DNA from: Cyclobacteriaceae bacterium
GTDB lineage: Bacteria; Bacteroidota; Bacteroidia; Cytophagales; Cyclobacteriaceae
Assembly: GCA_028285445.1 (NCBI GenBank)
Contig: JANQPQ010000031.1
Location: forward strand, 53,860 to 117,859
Length of the DNA stretch: 64,000 bases
Reading direction: 5' to 3'
Position 1 is the first letter of the stretch; each line of letters opens with the position of its first letter. The notes under the pieces were generated by a model. That model searched no databases. It had not been told where the DNA came from and was given only the letters and a program-made list of their open reading frames with translations. Shown piece by piece: positions 19,124 through 27,990 of this stretch. Made by a program: the position numbers and the translations under genes.

Positions 19124-20170
19124 ATGAGGAGTTTCCTTGCCCTGGTAGTTGTTAGCACATCTTTCTTTGGTGCTGTAGGGCAATCAACGGAAAATTTAAG
19201 AGCTTACAAAAGGGTGCTCTCCTTGATGGGCTCTCGGTTTGAGATTAGCGCTGTAGCAAAATCTGAGCAGGAAGCTAATAGGGCCATTGATGCCGGAGTA
19301 GCTGAAATTACCAGAATCGAAAAGCTCATTTCATCATGGGACCCGAACTCACAAACCAGTAAGATTAACCGGTTTGCAGGTGTTGAGCCTGTAACGGTAT
19401 CTGAAGAACTCTACAACCTTATTTTTAGAAGCATAAAAGTATCGAAGCTAACAAATGGCGCTTTTGATATTTCCTATGCCGCCATCGACAAGATTTGGAA
19501 ATTCGACGGAACGATGACTAAACCTCCTTCCCAGGAACAAATTTCTGCTTCGGTTTCAAAAATTAATTTTGAGCATATCACTCTCAACCCATCCAGCCAA
19601 AGTGTTTTTCTTAAGGAAAAAGGCATGAAAATTGGCTTTGGTGCAATTGGCAAGGGATATGCAGCAAACAGAGCTAAAATGGTTATGATGAGCCTCGGAA
19701 TAGAAAGTGGGGTTGTGAATGCTTCCGGCGATCTTATAACCTGGGGAAAGCAGGAAACCGGGAGCGCTTGGAGGGTAGGAATTGCAAATCCGAAAAATAT
19801 TGAGAAGGTATTTTCCTGGTTGTCTGTGGAGAATATGTCAGTAGTGACATCTGGCAATTACGAAAAGTTCTTTATGCATGAGGGGAGACGATATTCACAT
19901 ATCATTAACCCGAAAACAGGATACCCCACCACTGGGATTAAAAGTGTTACCATCGTTTGCCCTGACGCTGAACTCGGTGATGCATTGGCCACTTCAGTTT
20001 TTGTGATGGGAAAACAGGGTGGATTACAATTAATAAATAATTTGAAGGGCATTGAATGTCTGATAATAACCGATGAAGACGAAATTGTGACATCGGAAAA
20101 CCTGGAGCTCAACTATTATGACGGTAGTGCTAATCAAAGTAAAGACTATAACTATAAAGTAGGTGGATGA
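19124..20170 (+). CDS. apbE: FAD:protein FMN transferase
   Basis: 348 residues starting at ATG 19124 (a TTG 12 nt earlier overlaps the thioredoxin stop and is unlikely). Signal peptide to about residue 19. ApbE hallmarks: MGSRFEI near the N-terminus, GFGAIGKGYAANRA and NASGDLITWG in the middle, HIINPKTGYPTTG near residue 258, and DALATSVFVMG near 287-297 (Mg and flavin site). ApbE moves FMN from FAD to Ser/Thr of a secreted target. No NqrC- or RnfG-like substrate is in the window, so the target is open. It overlaps the DUF4266 gene by 4 nt (ATGA), implying translational coupling. Confidence 0.93.
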   Translation: MRSFLALVVVSTSFFGAVGQSTENLRAYKRVLSLMGSRFEISAVAKSEQEANRAIDAGVAEITRIEKLISSWDPNSQTSKINRFAGVEPVTVSEELYNLIFRSIKVSKLTNGAFDISYAAIDKIWKFDGTMTKPPSQEQISASVSKINFEHITLNPSSQSVFLKEKGMKIGFGAIGKGYAANRAKMVMMSLGIESGVVNASGDLITWGKQETGSAWRVGIANPKNIEKVFSWLSVENMSVVTSGNYEKFFMHEGRRYSHIINPKTGYPTTGIKSVTIVCPDAELGDALATSVFVMGKQGGLQLINNLKGIECLIITDEDEIVTSENLELNYYDGSANQSKDYNYKVGG

Positions 20171-20397
20171 TTAAGAGACTTAAAAACCTGGTTATAATAT
20201 TCGCCATAAGCACCCTTGGTATGGGCCTGGAATCTTGCGTGACAGTGGAGGCCTATCAGAAAGTTTACCTTAATGATGAGGACATGAATCTAAGTGCGAA
20301 GAAGGTTGAAATCTTCGAAACCAATTTTCAATCTTATCGGGAAGGGGCTTCCGGTGCTAATGGAGGTAAGGCTGGCGGTGGCTGCGGATGCAACTAG
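20167..20397 (+). CDS. DUF4266 mini-lipoprotein
   Basis: 76 residues. N-terminal lipoprotein signal with lipobox-like LESC; a short middle part (YLNDEDMNLSAKKVEIFE); and a glycine-rich tail ending GGGCGCN with two cysteines. I recognise it as DUF4266, a family that from memory travels with thioredoxin and ApbE genes and often with a DUF3570 gene, which is absent here. The sequence EGASGAN resembles, but does not match, an ApbE flavinylation site (Ser-Gly-Ala followed by Thr/Ser). Its function is unknown; a metal- or cofactor-carrying envelope peptide is a reasonable guess. Confidence 0.85.
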   Translation: MIKRLKNLVIIFAISTLGMGLESCVTVEAYQKVYLNDEDMNLSAKKVEIFETNFQSYREGASGANGGKAGGGCGCN

Positions 20398-20753
20398 TCA
20401 CATCCGTGTATCTTCAACCTTACTGTGACGAGCCTGAGGTGCTTAACTTTTGCATCTCTGATTGCGACCCCTCTGGTCTAACAGCCAGTAATACTTGGTT
20501 GGTAATACAATTTAGCCTCGCATTATAGCATCGGAAGATTCAAACTTCCGTCTTAATAGGAAAAAAGATGAAGGCTGTGAAATTTCCAGGGCGCCCATTT
20601 GTGATAAGCTTACTGCACCCACTCTGCCGGCCTGACTACTTCAATCATTAGCAACGACCATTCTTTCCAATCAAACAAACAAAAAAGGCACTGTAGGGAA
20701 CCCTTTTTAATAAAATCGTATTAATAAGTAGTTTTGTACGGAATAGCGTAGAC
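20398..20753. other. 356-bp intergenic region with a small hairpin
   Basis: No convincing ORF. It holds a perfect 6-bp stem, CGGAAG/CTTCCG (20532-20537 and 20545-20550), with a 7-nt loop and no following T-run, and near its right end a TAGTTTTG promoter box. I do not recognise a known riboswitch or small RNA. Confidence 0.4.
20729..20736 (+). promoter_or_regulatory. Putative -7 box (TAGTTTTG) for dsbD
   Basis: TAnnTTTG match ending 17 nt before the dsbD ATG. No -33 TTG seen at the usual spacing. Confidence 0.45.
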
Positions 20754-23240
20754 ATGCAGCGACACTTATTTGCTATTTGCCTGGTTTTGGCTACTCTCGC
20801 CGGGTTTGGCCAGATTCTGGAACCAGCTAAATGGAAACATAGCACCTCAACCAACGAAGTTGAAGTGGGAGCGGAGATTGACTTGATCTTCACGGCTACC
20901 ATTGATGCGAACTGGTACCTCTACTCCTCTGACTTTGATCCCGACCTGGGACCCATGGTGACAGAGTTTAACTTTAATGAAGATGACTCCTATCAACTGG
21001 TTGGTGAAATCCGCCCGATAAACCCCAAAGAGAAATACGACAGCATTTTCGAAGGAAACTATACTTATTTCAAAGGAACTGGGGAATTCAGGCAGACTAT
21101 AAAGGTGCTTTCGGCAGATCTCAGAATCACCGGCAGTTACTCTTACCAGGTTTGCTCTGATATTGATGGCAAGTGCATTCCTTTCGAGGAAGATTTTGAA
21201 TTCACTGATTTTAGAGGAGGCAGCAGTAGTACCCTTGCTCAAGAAACTTCCTCACCATTGGCGTCGCCTTTTGCAAACACTGGAAGTCCTATTGGCGGTC
21301 AATTGCTGCATCCGGCTGAGTGGACTTGGGAAGCCAGCCAAACCAGCCTACAAACCGGAGACGAGGTGGAGCTTATATTCCTGGCAGACATCGATGATGA
21401 CTGGTACCTCTACTCCTCAGATTTCGATCCGGACCTTGGCCCTCAGGTAACTCGCATCAATTTTGTTCCTCACCCCTCTTATGAATTGGTGGGCGACCTG
21501 AAACCAATAAATCCCAAGGAAAAATACGATAGCATTTTCGAAGGAAACTACACCTACTTTAACAAGCGAGGTGAGTTTCGGCAAAAGATCAGGGTGCTAA
21601 GCGCCGACCTCACCATAACCGGCAACTATGAGTACCAGGTTTGTTCTGATATCGATGGCAAGTGCATTCCGTTTGATGAGGGCTTTGAATTTACCGGACT
21701 ACAAGTATCCGGCGAGCGAGTGAGCCCAACAGCGGCAGCTGTCTCCTTGACAGTCAGAGATAGCAATGACCCTTACTCCTTACTGGCATTTATGTTGTTC
21801 GCTTTTCTGGCAGGTTTAGCTGCTATTTTAACGCCGTGCGTTTTCCCCATGATCCCAGTTACTGTAACCTTTTTCACTAAAGGAGCCAACAGCAAAAGCG
21901 GAAAAGTAAAAGCACTCTTTTATGGAGTTGCCATCGTTCTTATCTACTCCTTAATTGGCGTGGGTGTATCGGTTGTATTCGGCGCCGAGGTAGCAAATGA
22001 TATCGCCACCAGCGCCACGGCCAACCTCATCTTCTTTGCTTTCTTCGTACTTTTTGGTCTGTCGTTCCTGGGCCTTTTTGATATTAACTTACCCAATTCA
22101 TGGGTTAACAAAGCTGATACCCAGGCTGATAAGGGTGGATACATTGGTGTAATATTCATGGCCCTTACTTTGGTGTTGGTTTCGTTTTCCTGCACCGGGC
22201 CAATCGTGGGCAGTATTCTTGTGGAGTCTGCAGGCGGGGCCTTCGTGAAACCTCTGCTGGGAATGTTTGCTTTCTCCATGGCATTCGCCATTCCCTTCAC
22301 ACTTTTTGCGTTTTTCCCGGGCTGGCTCAATTCTCTGCCAAAATCCGGGGGCTGGCTCAATTCTGTAAAAGTAGTTTTGGGTTTCGTTGAATTGGCCTTG
22401 TCGCTTAAGTTCTTAAGTATTGCTGATCAGGTTTATCACTGGAACCTGTTAGATAGAGAGGTCTTTCTTGCCATTTGGATAGTAATTCTGGTTATGCTCG
22501 GTTTTTACCTGCTTGGTAAAATCCGCATGCCACATGACGACGAGTTAAAAGTGGTTAGCGTGCCAAGAATGTTGCTGGCTATTGCAACTTTCTCATTTGT
22601 GGTCTACCTGGTGCCAGGCATGTTCGGAGCTCCACTAAAAGCCCTGGCCGGTTATCTTCCGCCAATTACCACTCACGATTTTGATGTACCGAGCCTTATA
22701 AGGCAAAACAGCGGTGGCGGCTCTTTGATGGCCAGTGAACAAGAGCTATGTGATGAACCTAAATATGCTGAGTTCTTGAAATTCCCGCATGGCATCCGTG
22801 GTTATTTTGACTACCAGCAGGCCATAGCTTGTGCACGCGAACAAAATAAGCCACTATTTATTGATTTCACTGGGCACGGTTGTGTTAACTGCCGTGAAAT
22901 GGAAGCCCGGGTGTGGTCTGACCCTGAAGTACTTCGCAGACTAAAGAATGATTTTGTGGTTGTTGCTCTTTACGTCGATGACCGCATGGAGCTACCTGAA
23001 CAGCAATGGTATACTTCTGATTATGATGGCAAGGTGAAGAAAACTATCGGCAAGCAGAATGCAGACTTCCAGATCAGCAAGTTCAATAACAATGCCCAGC
23101 CATTCTATGTTATTCTAAATCACCAGGAGCAACTGCTGATGGATCCTACTGCTTACAATTTGGACGTCGGTGATTTTGTGAAGTTTCTGGATGATGCCAA
23201 GGACAACTTCGAGAACAAGAACTCTGTCGCTACTAATTAG
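20754..23240 (+). CDS. dsbD: Thiol:disulfide interchange protein DsbD with duplicated N-terminal domain
   Basis: 828 residues. Signal peptide to about residue 19. Two copies of the periplasmic DsbD N-terminal domain follow (22-152 and 185-315), each with a C-x6-C pair (C134/C141; C297/C304). Then an eight-helix CcdA/DsbD membrane domain with C362 (TPCVFPM) and C480 (FSCTGP), and a C-terminal thioredoxin domain with C710-V-N-C713. It carries electrons from cytoplasmic thioredoxin to periplasmic proteins. The usual protein has one N-terminal domain; the duplication is unusual. It follows the thioredoxin-ApbE-DUF4266 operon but has its own promoter-like box. Confidence 0.93.
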   Translation: MQRHLFAICLVLATLAGFGQILEPAKWKHSTSTNEVEVGAEIDLIFTATIDANWYLYSSDFDPDLGPMVTEFNFNEDDSYQLVGEIRPINPKEKYDSIFEGNYTYFKGTGEFRQTIKVLSADLRITGSYSYQVCSDIDGKCIPFEEDFEFTDFRGGSSSTLAQETSSPLASPFANTGSPIGGQLLHPAEWTWEASQTSLQTGDEVELIFLADIDDDWYLYSSDFDPDLGPQVTRINFVPHPSYELVGDLKPINPKEKYDSIFEGNYTYFNKRGEFRQKIRVLSADLTITGNYEYQVCSDIDGKCIPFDEGFEFTGLQVSGERVSPTAAAVSLTVRDSNDPYSLLAFMLFAFLAGLAAILTPCVFPMIPVTVTFFTKGANSKSGKVKALFYGVAIVLIYSLIGVGVSVVFGAEVANDIATSATANLIFFAFFVLFGLSFLGLFDINLPNSWVNKADTQADKGGYIGVIFMALTLVLVSFSCTGPIVGSILVESAGGAFVKPLLGMFAFSMAFAIPFTLFAFFPGWLNSLPKSGGWLNSVKVVLGFVELALSLKFLSIADQVYHWNLLDREVFLAIWIVILVMLGFYLLGKIRMPHDDELKVVSVPRMLLAIATFSFVVYLVPGMFGAPLKALAGYLPPITTHDFDVPSLIRQNSGGGSLMASEQELCDEPKYAEFLKFPHGIRGYFDYQQAIACAREQNKPLFIDFTGHGCVNCREMEARVWSDPEVLRRLKNDFVVVALYVDDRMELPEQQWYTSDYDGKVKKTIGKQNADFQISKFNNNAQPFYVILNHQEQLLMDPTAYNLDVGDFVKFLDDAKDNFENKNSVATN

Positions 23241-24003
23241 TGCTTACCGTAACATCTTCGTGGATAATTTTTGAAAGCTCCCGCAACTTTCCTTCCTGGA
23301 ATAGTTGATCATAATTAGCCAGGTCTGGTTCATTCTGCTCATCACTCTTGTAGTTAATGTAGTCATTAAAGATAATCCCACCCACTTGTCTCTGGTTGAT
23401 AGCTTCACGAAAGCGGTTGCCGTATTTGCTGTATCCCATGTAGTCCAGGGTTCCATTTTCCTTGTGAAACCAGTAGTAGAAAACATTGTCAGGGTCTTTT
23501 CCTCCTCCTTCACCCTGGAAGGTGATTTTCACCTTATTGTAGAGTTGATCTCTAATGGCTACCTCTCCCACATACTCCTTCACAACCGCCGGGTCGTTGA
23601 GCTTGAATGGCAGTAGGGCAAAGTAAGGAACTGAATTCACCTGACTTATTGCCTCTGATCTTCCCTGTACTTCAGAAACCTCATTGCCATCTATTAGCCG
23701 TGTAAACTCACCGCGGTTGTTATAGCTATCTACGAAAGTCTTATCTCCAACCTCATATTTGCAGGTATACCGGAATGAGTTCTCCCCCATTTGCACCGTG
23801 AAATTCTTACCCCTAAAAGAGAAGGCAATCTCTGATCTCATGTATAAATCACCGCCATGAACCGCGATGGCACTATCCACAACTTCTTGCGCCAGATCAG
23901 GGTTTTGAGCAATCCCTTGATCGCTATCCTCCGATCTAACCGAACACGCGGCAAGGGAAATGATAACGAATAGAACAAATAGTGGGATGGTATGAAGTTT
24001 CAT
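23233..24003 (-). CDS. DUF6503 family lipoprotein
   Basis: 256 residues with a lipoprotein signal (lipobox SLAAC, then SVRSED). The conserved AIAVHGG element near residue 48 and the pattern of short beta-strands match DUF6503, a LolA/outer-membrane-lipoprotein-sorting-like group common in Cytophagales and Flavobacteria. No function has been assigned that I know. Its 3' end overlaps the convergent dsbD gene by 8 bp. Confidence 0.8.
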   Translation of the reverse strand: MKLHTIPLFVLFVIISLAACSVRSEDSDQGIAQNPDLAQEVVDSAIAVHGGDLYMRSEIAFSFRGKNFTVQMGENSFRYTCKYEVGDKTFVDSYNNRGEFTRLIDGNEVSEVQGRSEAISQVNSVPYFALLPFKLNDPAVVKEYVGEVAIRDQLYNKVKITFQGEGGGKDPDNVFYYWFHKENGTLDYMGYSKYGNRFREAINQRQVGGIIFNDYINYKSDEQNEPDLANYDQLFQEGKLRELSKIIHEDVTVSTN

Positions 24004-24138
24004 TTTATTGGCTTAGTTACTGACTCACTACCAAATCTCACGCGCTAAAGTTCCGTTTCTGGTTATAAAAGCACTAACTACGCTGCAACCCACATCGCAA
24101 TTTCATTACTTATCTCATGTTAAAATGCAATAAAATCC

Positions 24139-24146
24139 TATTTTTG
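24139..24146 (+). promoter_or_regulatory. Putative -7 box (TATTTTTG)
   Basis: TAnnTTTG match 39 nt upstream of the M23 gene start. Confidence 0.4.
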
Positions 24147-24185
24147 CGTTGATTCGACCAAGGTAAAAATGTGAATTAGCAGGTT

Positions 24186-25463
24186 ATGTGGAAGAAAGCA
24201 GCAGCCTTTTTCGTGATTGCAATTGGGTTTGCCGGAACCTATTTGTACAAAGTTTGGCAGACTCCTATCCCCGCTCCTGAGCCAGAGCAGGTGGCCGTTG
24301 AGCCAGATCCTGTACCGGAGCCTACACTCTTCTATGGTTATGTTGTTGACAGTCTTGATCTGGTTGAGGGAAAAGTAAAACGGAATCAGAACCTCTCCGA
24401 AATCCTCTTGAAGCACAATGTATCGGGAGAAACAATTCACGAGTTGGCGATTGCCGCCAAGCCTGTGTATGATGTTAGAAGAATTCTTCCTAGAAAAAAA
24501 TACACGCTTATCTGTGAGAGAGATTCGTTACAAACCGCTCGCGCATTGGTCTATGAACCAAATCGGCTGGAATATGTAATCTTTAATTTTTCAGATTCTG
24601 CCTTCGTTAGAAGAGTGGAACGCAAAGTAGAGATTGTGGAAAAAGTCACTGCTGGTACCATCAGCAACTCACTTGCTGTTTCGATGTCAGATCAGGACCT
24701 GTCTCCGCAACTGACCAATGATTTTGCGGATATTTTCGCCTGGGAGATCGACTTCTTCCATTTATACCCCGGCGATCAATTCAAAGTGATTTATGAAGAT
24801 AAGATGGTTGAAGGGCAATCTGTTGGGATTGGAAGAATACTTGGGGCATACTTTCAACATGATGGCGAGGAATCATATGCAATATATCTAGACCAGGGGA
24901 ATGGTCCTGACTACTTTGATCGTGAAGGCAACAGCCTGCGCAAACAACTACTTAAGTACCCTCTCAAATTCAACCGCATTAGTTCGCGATACAGCGGCCG
25001 CAGGTATCATCCCGTTCTCAAGCGCTATAAGGCTCACCGGGGAACAGACTTTGCCGCCGATCGAGGAACACCAATTAGGTCGGTGGGCGAAGGAGTTGTT
25101 ACCGAAGCAAGGTATGGTAAATACAATGGGAATTACGTTAAGATCAAGCACAACGGTATTTACTCCACGCAGTATCTGCATATGTCTAAAATTGCCAAGG
25201 GCATTAGGCCAGGCACTAAGGTAAAGCAAGGCCAAACCATTGGTTATGTCGGTAGCACAGGTCTCGCCAGAGGAAATCACCTCTGCTTTCGATTTTGGAA
25301 AAACGGATACCAGGTTGATGCCCTCAATGTGAATCTTCCTCCTTCAGAGCCAGTAACATACGAAAACCGCATCGACTATGAGGTGCTAAAAGACCGTATG
25401 GTCAACCGCCTCAACAAAATTCCCCTCGATAGTAAAGAGAAGCTCCTAGCTAAGGGAGTTTAG
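24186..25463 (+). CDS. M23 (LytM-type) peptidoglycan endopeptidase family protein, H-x-C variant
   Basis: 425 residues with a signal-anchor at 5-24, an OapA/LysM-like region and a C-terminal M23 domain. Metal motif H284-RGT-D288 and the catalytic histidine H332 (YLHMS) are present. The final H-x-H motif reads H365-L-C367, so cysteine replaces the histidine that is a zinc ligand in LytM. I recall similar NHLCFRFW sequences in other Bacteroidota proteins, so this is probably a subfamily rather than a mutation. Expected role: cleavage of peptidoglycan cross-links during growth, or, if inactive, regulation of other hydrolases. Confidence 0.9.
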   Translation: MWKKAAAFFVIAIGFAGTYLYKVWQTPIPAPEPEQVAVEPDPVPEPTLFYGYVVDSLDLVEGKVKRNQNLSEILLKHNVSGETIHELAIAAKPVYDVRRILPRKKYTLICERDSLQTARALVYEPNRLEYVIFNFSDSAFVRRVERKVEIVEKVTAGTISNSLAVSMSDQDLSPQLTNDFADIFAWEIDFFHLYPGDQFKVIYEDKMVEGQSVGIGRILGAYFQHDGEESYAIYLDQGNGPDYFDREGNSLRKQLLKYPLKFNRISSRYSGRRYHPVLKRYKAHRGTDFAADRGTPIRSVGEGVVTEARYGKYNGNYVKIKHNGIYSTQYLHMSKIAKGIRPGTKVKQGQTIGYVGSTGLARGNHLCFRFWKNGYQVDALNVNLPPSEPVTYENRIDYEVLKDRMVNRLNKIPLDSKEKLLAKGV

Positions 25464-25503
25464 TTCTTCCTGTGTTTTGTAGTTAAAAGGGCAATATTAT
25501 TGC

Positions 25504-25532
25504 TTGATACTTAGTTACTTCGAGTAGTTTTG
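25504..25532 (+). promoter_or_regulatory. Putative promoter of patatin gene (TTG-N18-TAGTTTTG)
   Basis: TTG at 25504-25506 and TAGTTTTG at 25525-25532, spacer 18 nt, 34 nt ahead of the ATG. This is the best match in the window to the Bacteroidota -33/-7 promoter. Confidence 0.55.
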
Positions 25533-25566
25533 AAGGATAGATAAATGCATCTATTCTCTTGTCGCA

Positions 25567-27861
25567 ATGGTTCATCGCTGTACGATACTGGCAGTAATTC
25601 TGGTTACAATATCTCCAGTGATATTGGCACAAGAGGTAGGCTTGGTTCTGAGCGGTGGGGGTGCTAAGGGCTTAGCGCATATTGGAGTTTTGAAGGCCCT
25701 CGAAGAAAACGAAATTCCCATTGATAATATCGTTGGTACATCGATGGGCGGCATAATAGGTGGCTATTATGCTGCGGGTTTTTCCGCCCATGAAATTGAA
25801 GAGATTGCCCTCTCAGGTGAATTCCAAAATTGGGTTAATGGGCGATTCTCAGATAAGTACAATTATCACTTTAGCCAACGCGATGACAACCCATCAATTC
25901 TTACAATTAATCTGGCCTTAGACTCCACCCTTACTGCCTCCTGGCAAACTACGTTAGCCAACGATCTCTTTATAAACTTTGTGTTGGCTGAGATGCTTGC
26001 ACAGGCATCGCAGGTGGCCAAAGGTGACTTTAACCAATTGTTTGTTCCTTACCGTGCAGTTGCGGCAGACATATTTACACAGACAGATGTTACCTTAAAA
26101 AGTGGAGAGTTAAGCGAGGCTGTTAGAACTACATTCACTGTTCCCTTCTTTTATCGGCCAATAGAAGTCAATGATAAGTACCTTTTTGACGGCGGCATCT
26201 ACAATAATTTTCCTGTAAACGTGGCCCGGGATGAGTTTCAGCCTGATGTTATAATCGGTTCTAATGTCTCCACCAAAACCTACAATGAATATCCTCATGA
26301 GGTAGATGAGCAACTCATAAACAACTCTCTACTTCTCTCACTAATAGATAACTCGAATCCAGAATCTCTCTATGATTCTGATATTTACATTCAACCAGAA
26401 CTAAAAGGCTACAGCGCTATAGACTTTAGTAAAGTGAAGTCGATAATCGACAGCGGTTATTACACCACGTTGAGGCAAATGCCGGAGCTACAATCCCGAA
26501 TTTCGAGGCGGCAGTCAAAAGAACAATTGAACAGGAAACGTGAGGTCTTCAAATCTAAAATGAAGTCACTGAGATTTTCACCGGTTTCATATGAAGGATT
26601 TACCGCTTCGCAGCAGAAATATCTGAAAAGCCTTTTCAAACCCAAGGGTGATTTTCTAACCATTGAGGAAATTCGAAAGGGATACTTTAGGTTAATATCA
26701 GAAGAATACTTCTCGGATATCGTTCCACGTATAACTTATGATGTCTCCTCCGAAAGTTTCCAGCTGCAGTTGCGGCAAAAACCAAAAAAAACCATCAGGC
26801 TGGAACTTGGTGGAAATATTTCTTCCAGAAGCGTGAGTTCAATTTTCCTTGGTGCTCGATTCTATCACCTTAATAGAGCATTGTTCGATCACAGTTTCAA
26901 CTTCAATACCGGCAGTTTTTATCAATCTGTACGCCTGAAATCTCGCATTAGCATTCCTGGAGGCAGCCACTTTTACGTTGAACCAGAATTTACCTTTAAC
27001 CACTGGGACTATATTGACTTTGACGACTTTGTGCAGGAAACCAAGCCCACCATTATAGACGAGATAGATAGAAAGTACGCTCTAAATATCGGGCTTCCAG
27101 TTGGCACTCATTTCAAGCTTAAGCTACAGGGCGGGCTGGTAAACAACAGATATAGATTCGGGAATAACCCGGTGTTTCTTTCATCTGATACTCTCGATCT
27201 ACTCAAGATTGATGGAACCCGGGTGGGTATGAGTTTCTCCAGGAACACCCTCAATGCTAAACAATATCCCAAGAGCGGGGGCTCACTCAATTTATCTCTT
27301 GACTACTTTGATCTCCGGGAGCAGTACTTCCCTGGAAATACCTCCGTTCTTTCCGGAAATGACGCAGAAAACCACAGCTGGTATCGACTAAAACTTGAGG
27401 CTGAGCAGTATTTTCTAATGGGCCAATACTCCACGGGTTATTTTTTGAAGACCATTATTTCAAACCAAACCTTCCTTTCCAACTACAATGGTTCCCTGAT
27501 AGCCTCACCTTCTTTTAGTCCCCTGCCAGATAGCCATTCCCTGTTCCTTCAGAATTTCAGGGCCCACAACTCAGTAGCTGTCGGCGTTAGAAATGTCATT
27601 TCATTAAGAAATAATCTGGATTTCAGGTTGGAGGGCTATATCTTCAAAGCGTTTAAAAGAATAGTCGAATCAGAACCACAAGTTCCGGCTTATAATGGAG
27701 ACTTAAAGAGCATCTTTTTAGTTGGTAGTGCCAATACGGTTTTCCACAGCCCATTTGGTCCGATTAGTCTTAGTGTCAACTATTACGACGATGATGAGAC
27801 CCGACTTGGGGTGTTGCTACATATTGGATATCTGCTGTTTAATAATCGTTCCTTAGACTAA
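25567..27861 (+). CDS. Patatin-like phospholipase with C-terminal outer-membrane barrel
   Basis: 764 residues: signal peptide to about residue 21, then a patatin domain with oxyanion motif GGGAKG (30-35), nucleophile S59 in GTSMG and catalytic D208 in DGG. A POTRA-like linker and a roughly 350-residue C-terminal region rich in amphipathic beta strands, resembling the BamA/Omp85 barrel, follow. This is the layout of type Vd (PlpD-like) autotransporters and of Bacteroidota surface patatins. It probably hydrolyses phospholipids at or beyond the outer membrane. It has its own promoter-like sequence and no operon partner. Confidence 0.9.
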   Translation: MVHRCTILAVILVTISPVILAQEVGLVLSGGGAKGLAHIGVLKALEENEIPIDNIVGTSMGGIIGGYYAAGFSAHEIEEIALSGEFQNWVNGRFSDKYNYHFSQRDDNPSILTINLALDSTLTASWQTTLANDLFINFVLAEMLAQASQVAKGDFNQLFVPYRAVAADIFTQTDVTLKSGELSEAVRTTFTVPFFYRPIEVNDKYLFDGGIYNNFPVNVARDEFQPDVIIGSNVSTKTYNEYPHEVDEQLINNSLLLSLIDNSNPESLYDSDIYIQPELKGYSAIDFSKVKSIIDSGYYTTLRQMPELQSRISRRQSKEQLNRKREVFKSKMKSLRFSPVSYEGFTASQQKYLKSLFKPKGDFLTIEEIRKGYFRLISEEYFSDIVPRITYDVSSESFQLQLRQKPKKTIRLELGGNISSRSVSSIFLGARFYHLNRALFDHSFNFNTGSFYQSVRLKSRISIPGGSHFYVEPEFTFNHWDYIDFDDFVQETKPTIIDEIDRKYALNIGLPVGTHFKLKLQGGLVNNRYRFGNNPVFLSSDTLDLLKIDGTRVGMSFSRNTLNAKQYPKSGGSLNLSLDYFDLREQYFPGNTSVLSGNDAENHSWYRLKLEAEQYFLMGQYSTGYFLKTIISNQTFLSNYNGSLIASPSFSPLPDSHSLFLQNFRAHNSVAVGVRNVISLRNNLDFRLEGYIFKAFKRIVESEPQVPAYNGDLKSIFLVGSANTVFHSPFGPISLSVNYYDDDETRLGVLLHIGYLLFNNRSLD

Positions 27862-27990
27862 CCCTGAAGACACAGTTTAGCCATCGTTAAGCCATTGTAA
27901 AAAAGCCCCTAGCATTTAAAAGAAAGCAAAAATTATTATATTTTTACCTTCATCCTTACTTCCGTAAGCTATAGCTGAATAACAGTCGTT

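Noticed and set aside
20398..20753. Possible small gene or riboswitch in the long gap
   Set aside because: No ORF with good codon use, and no conserved riboswitch core that I can recognise.
20817..21698. DsbD duplication as an assembly artefact
   Set aside because: The two copies differ at many positions in DNA and protein and are joined by a unique linker, so a collapsed or repeated read is unlikely.
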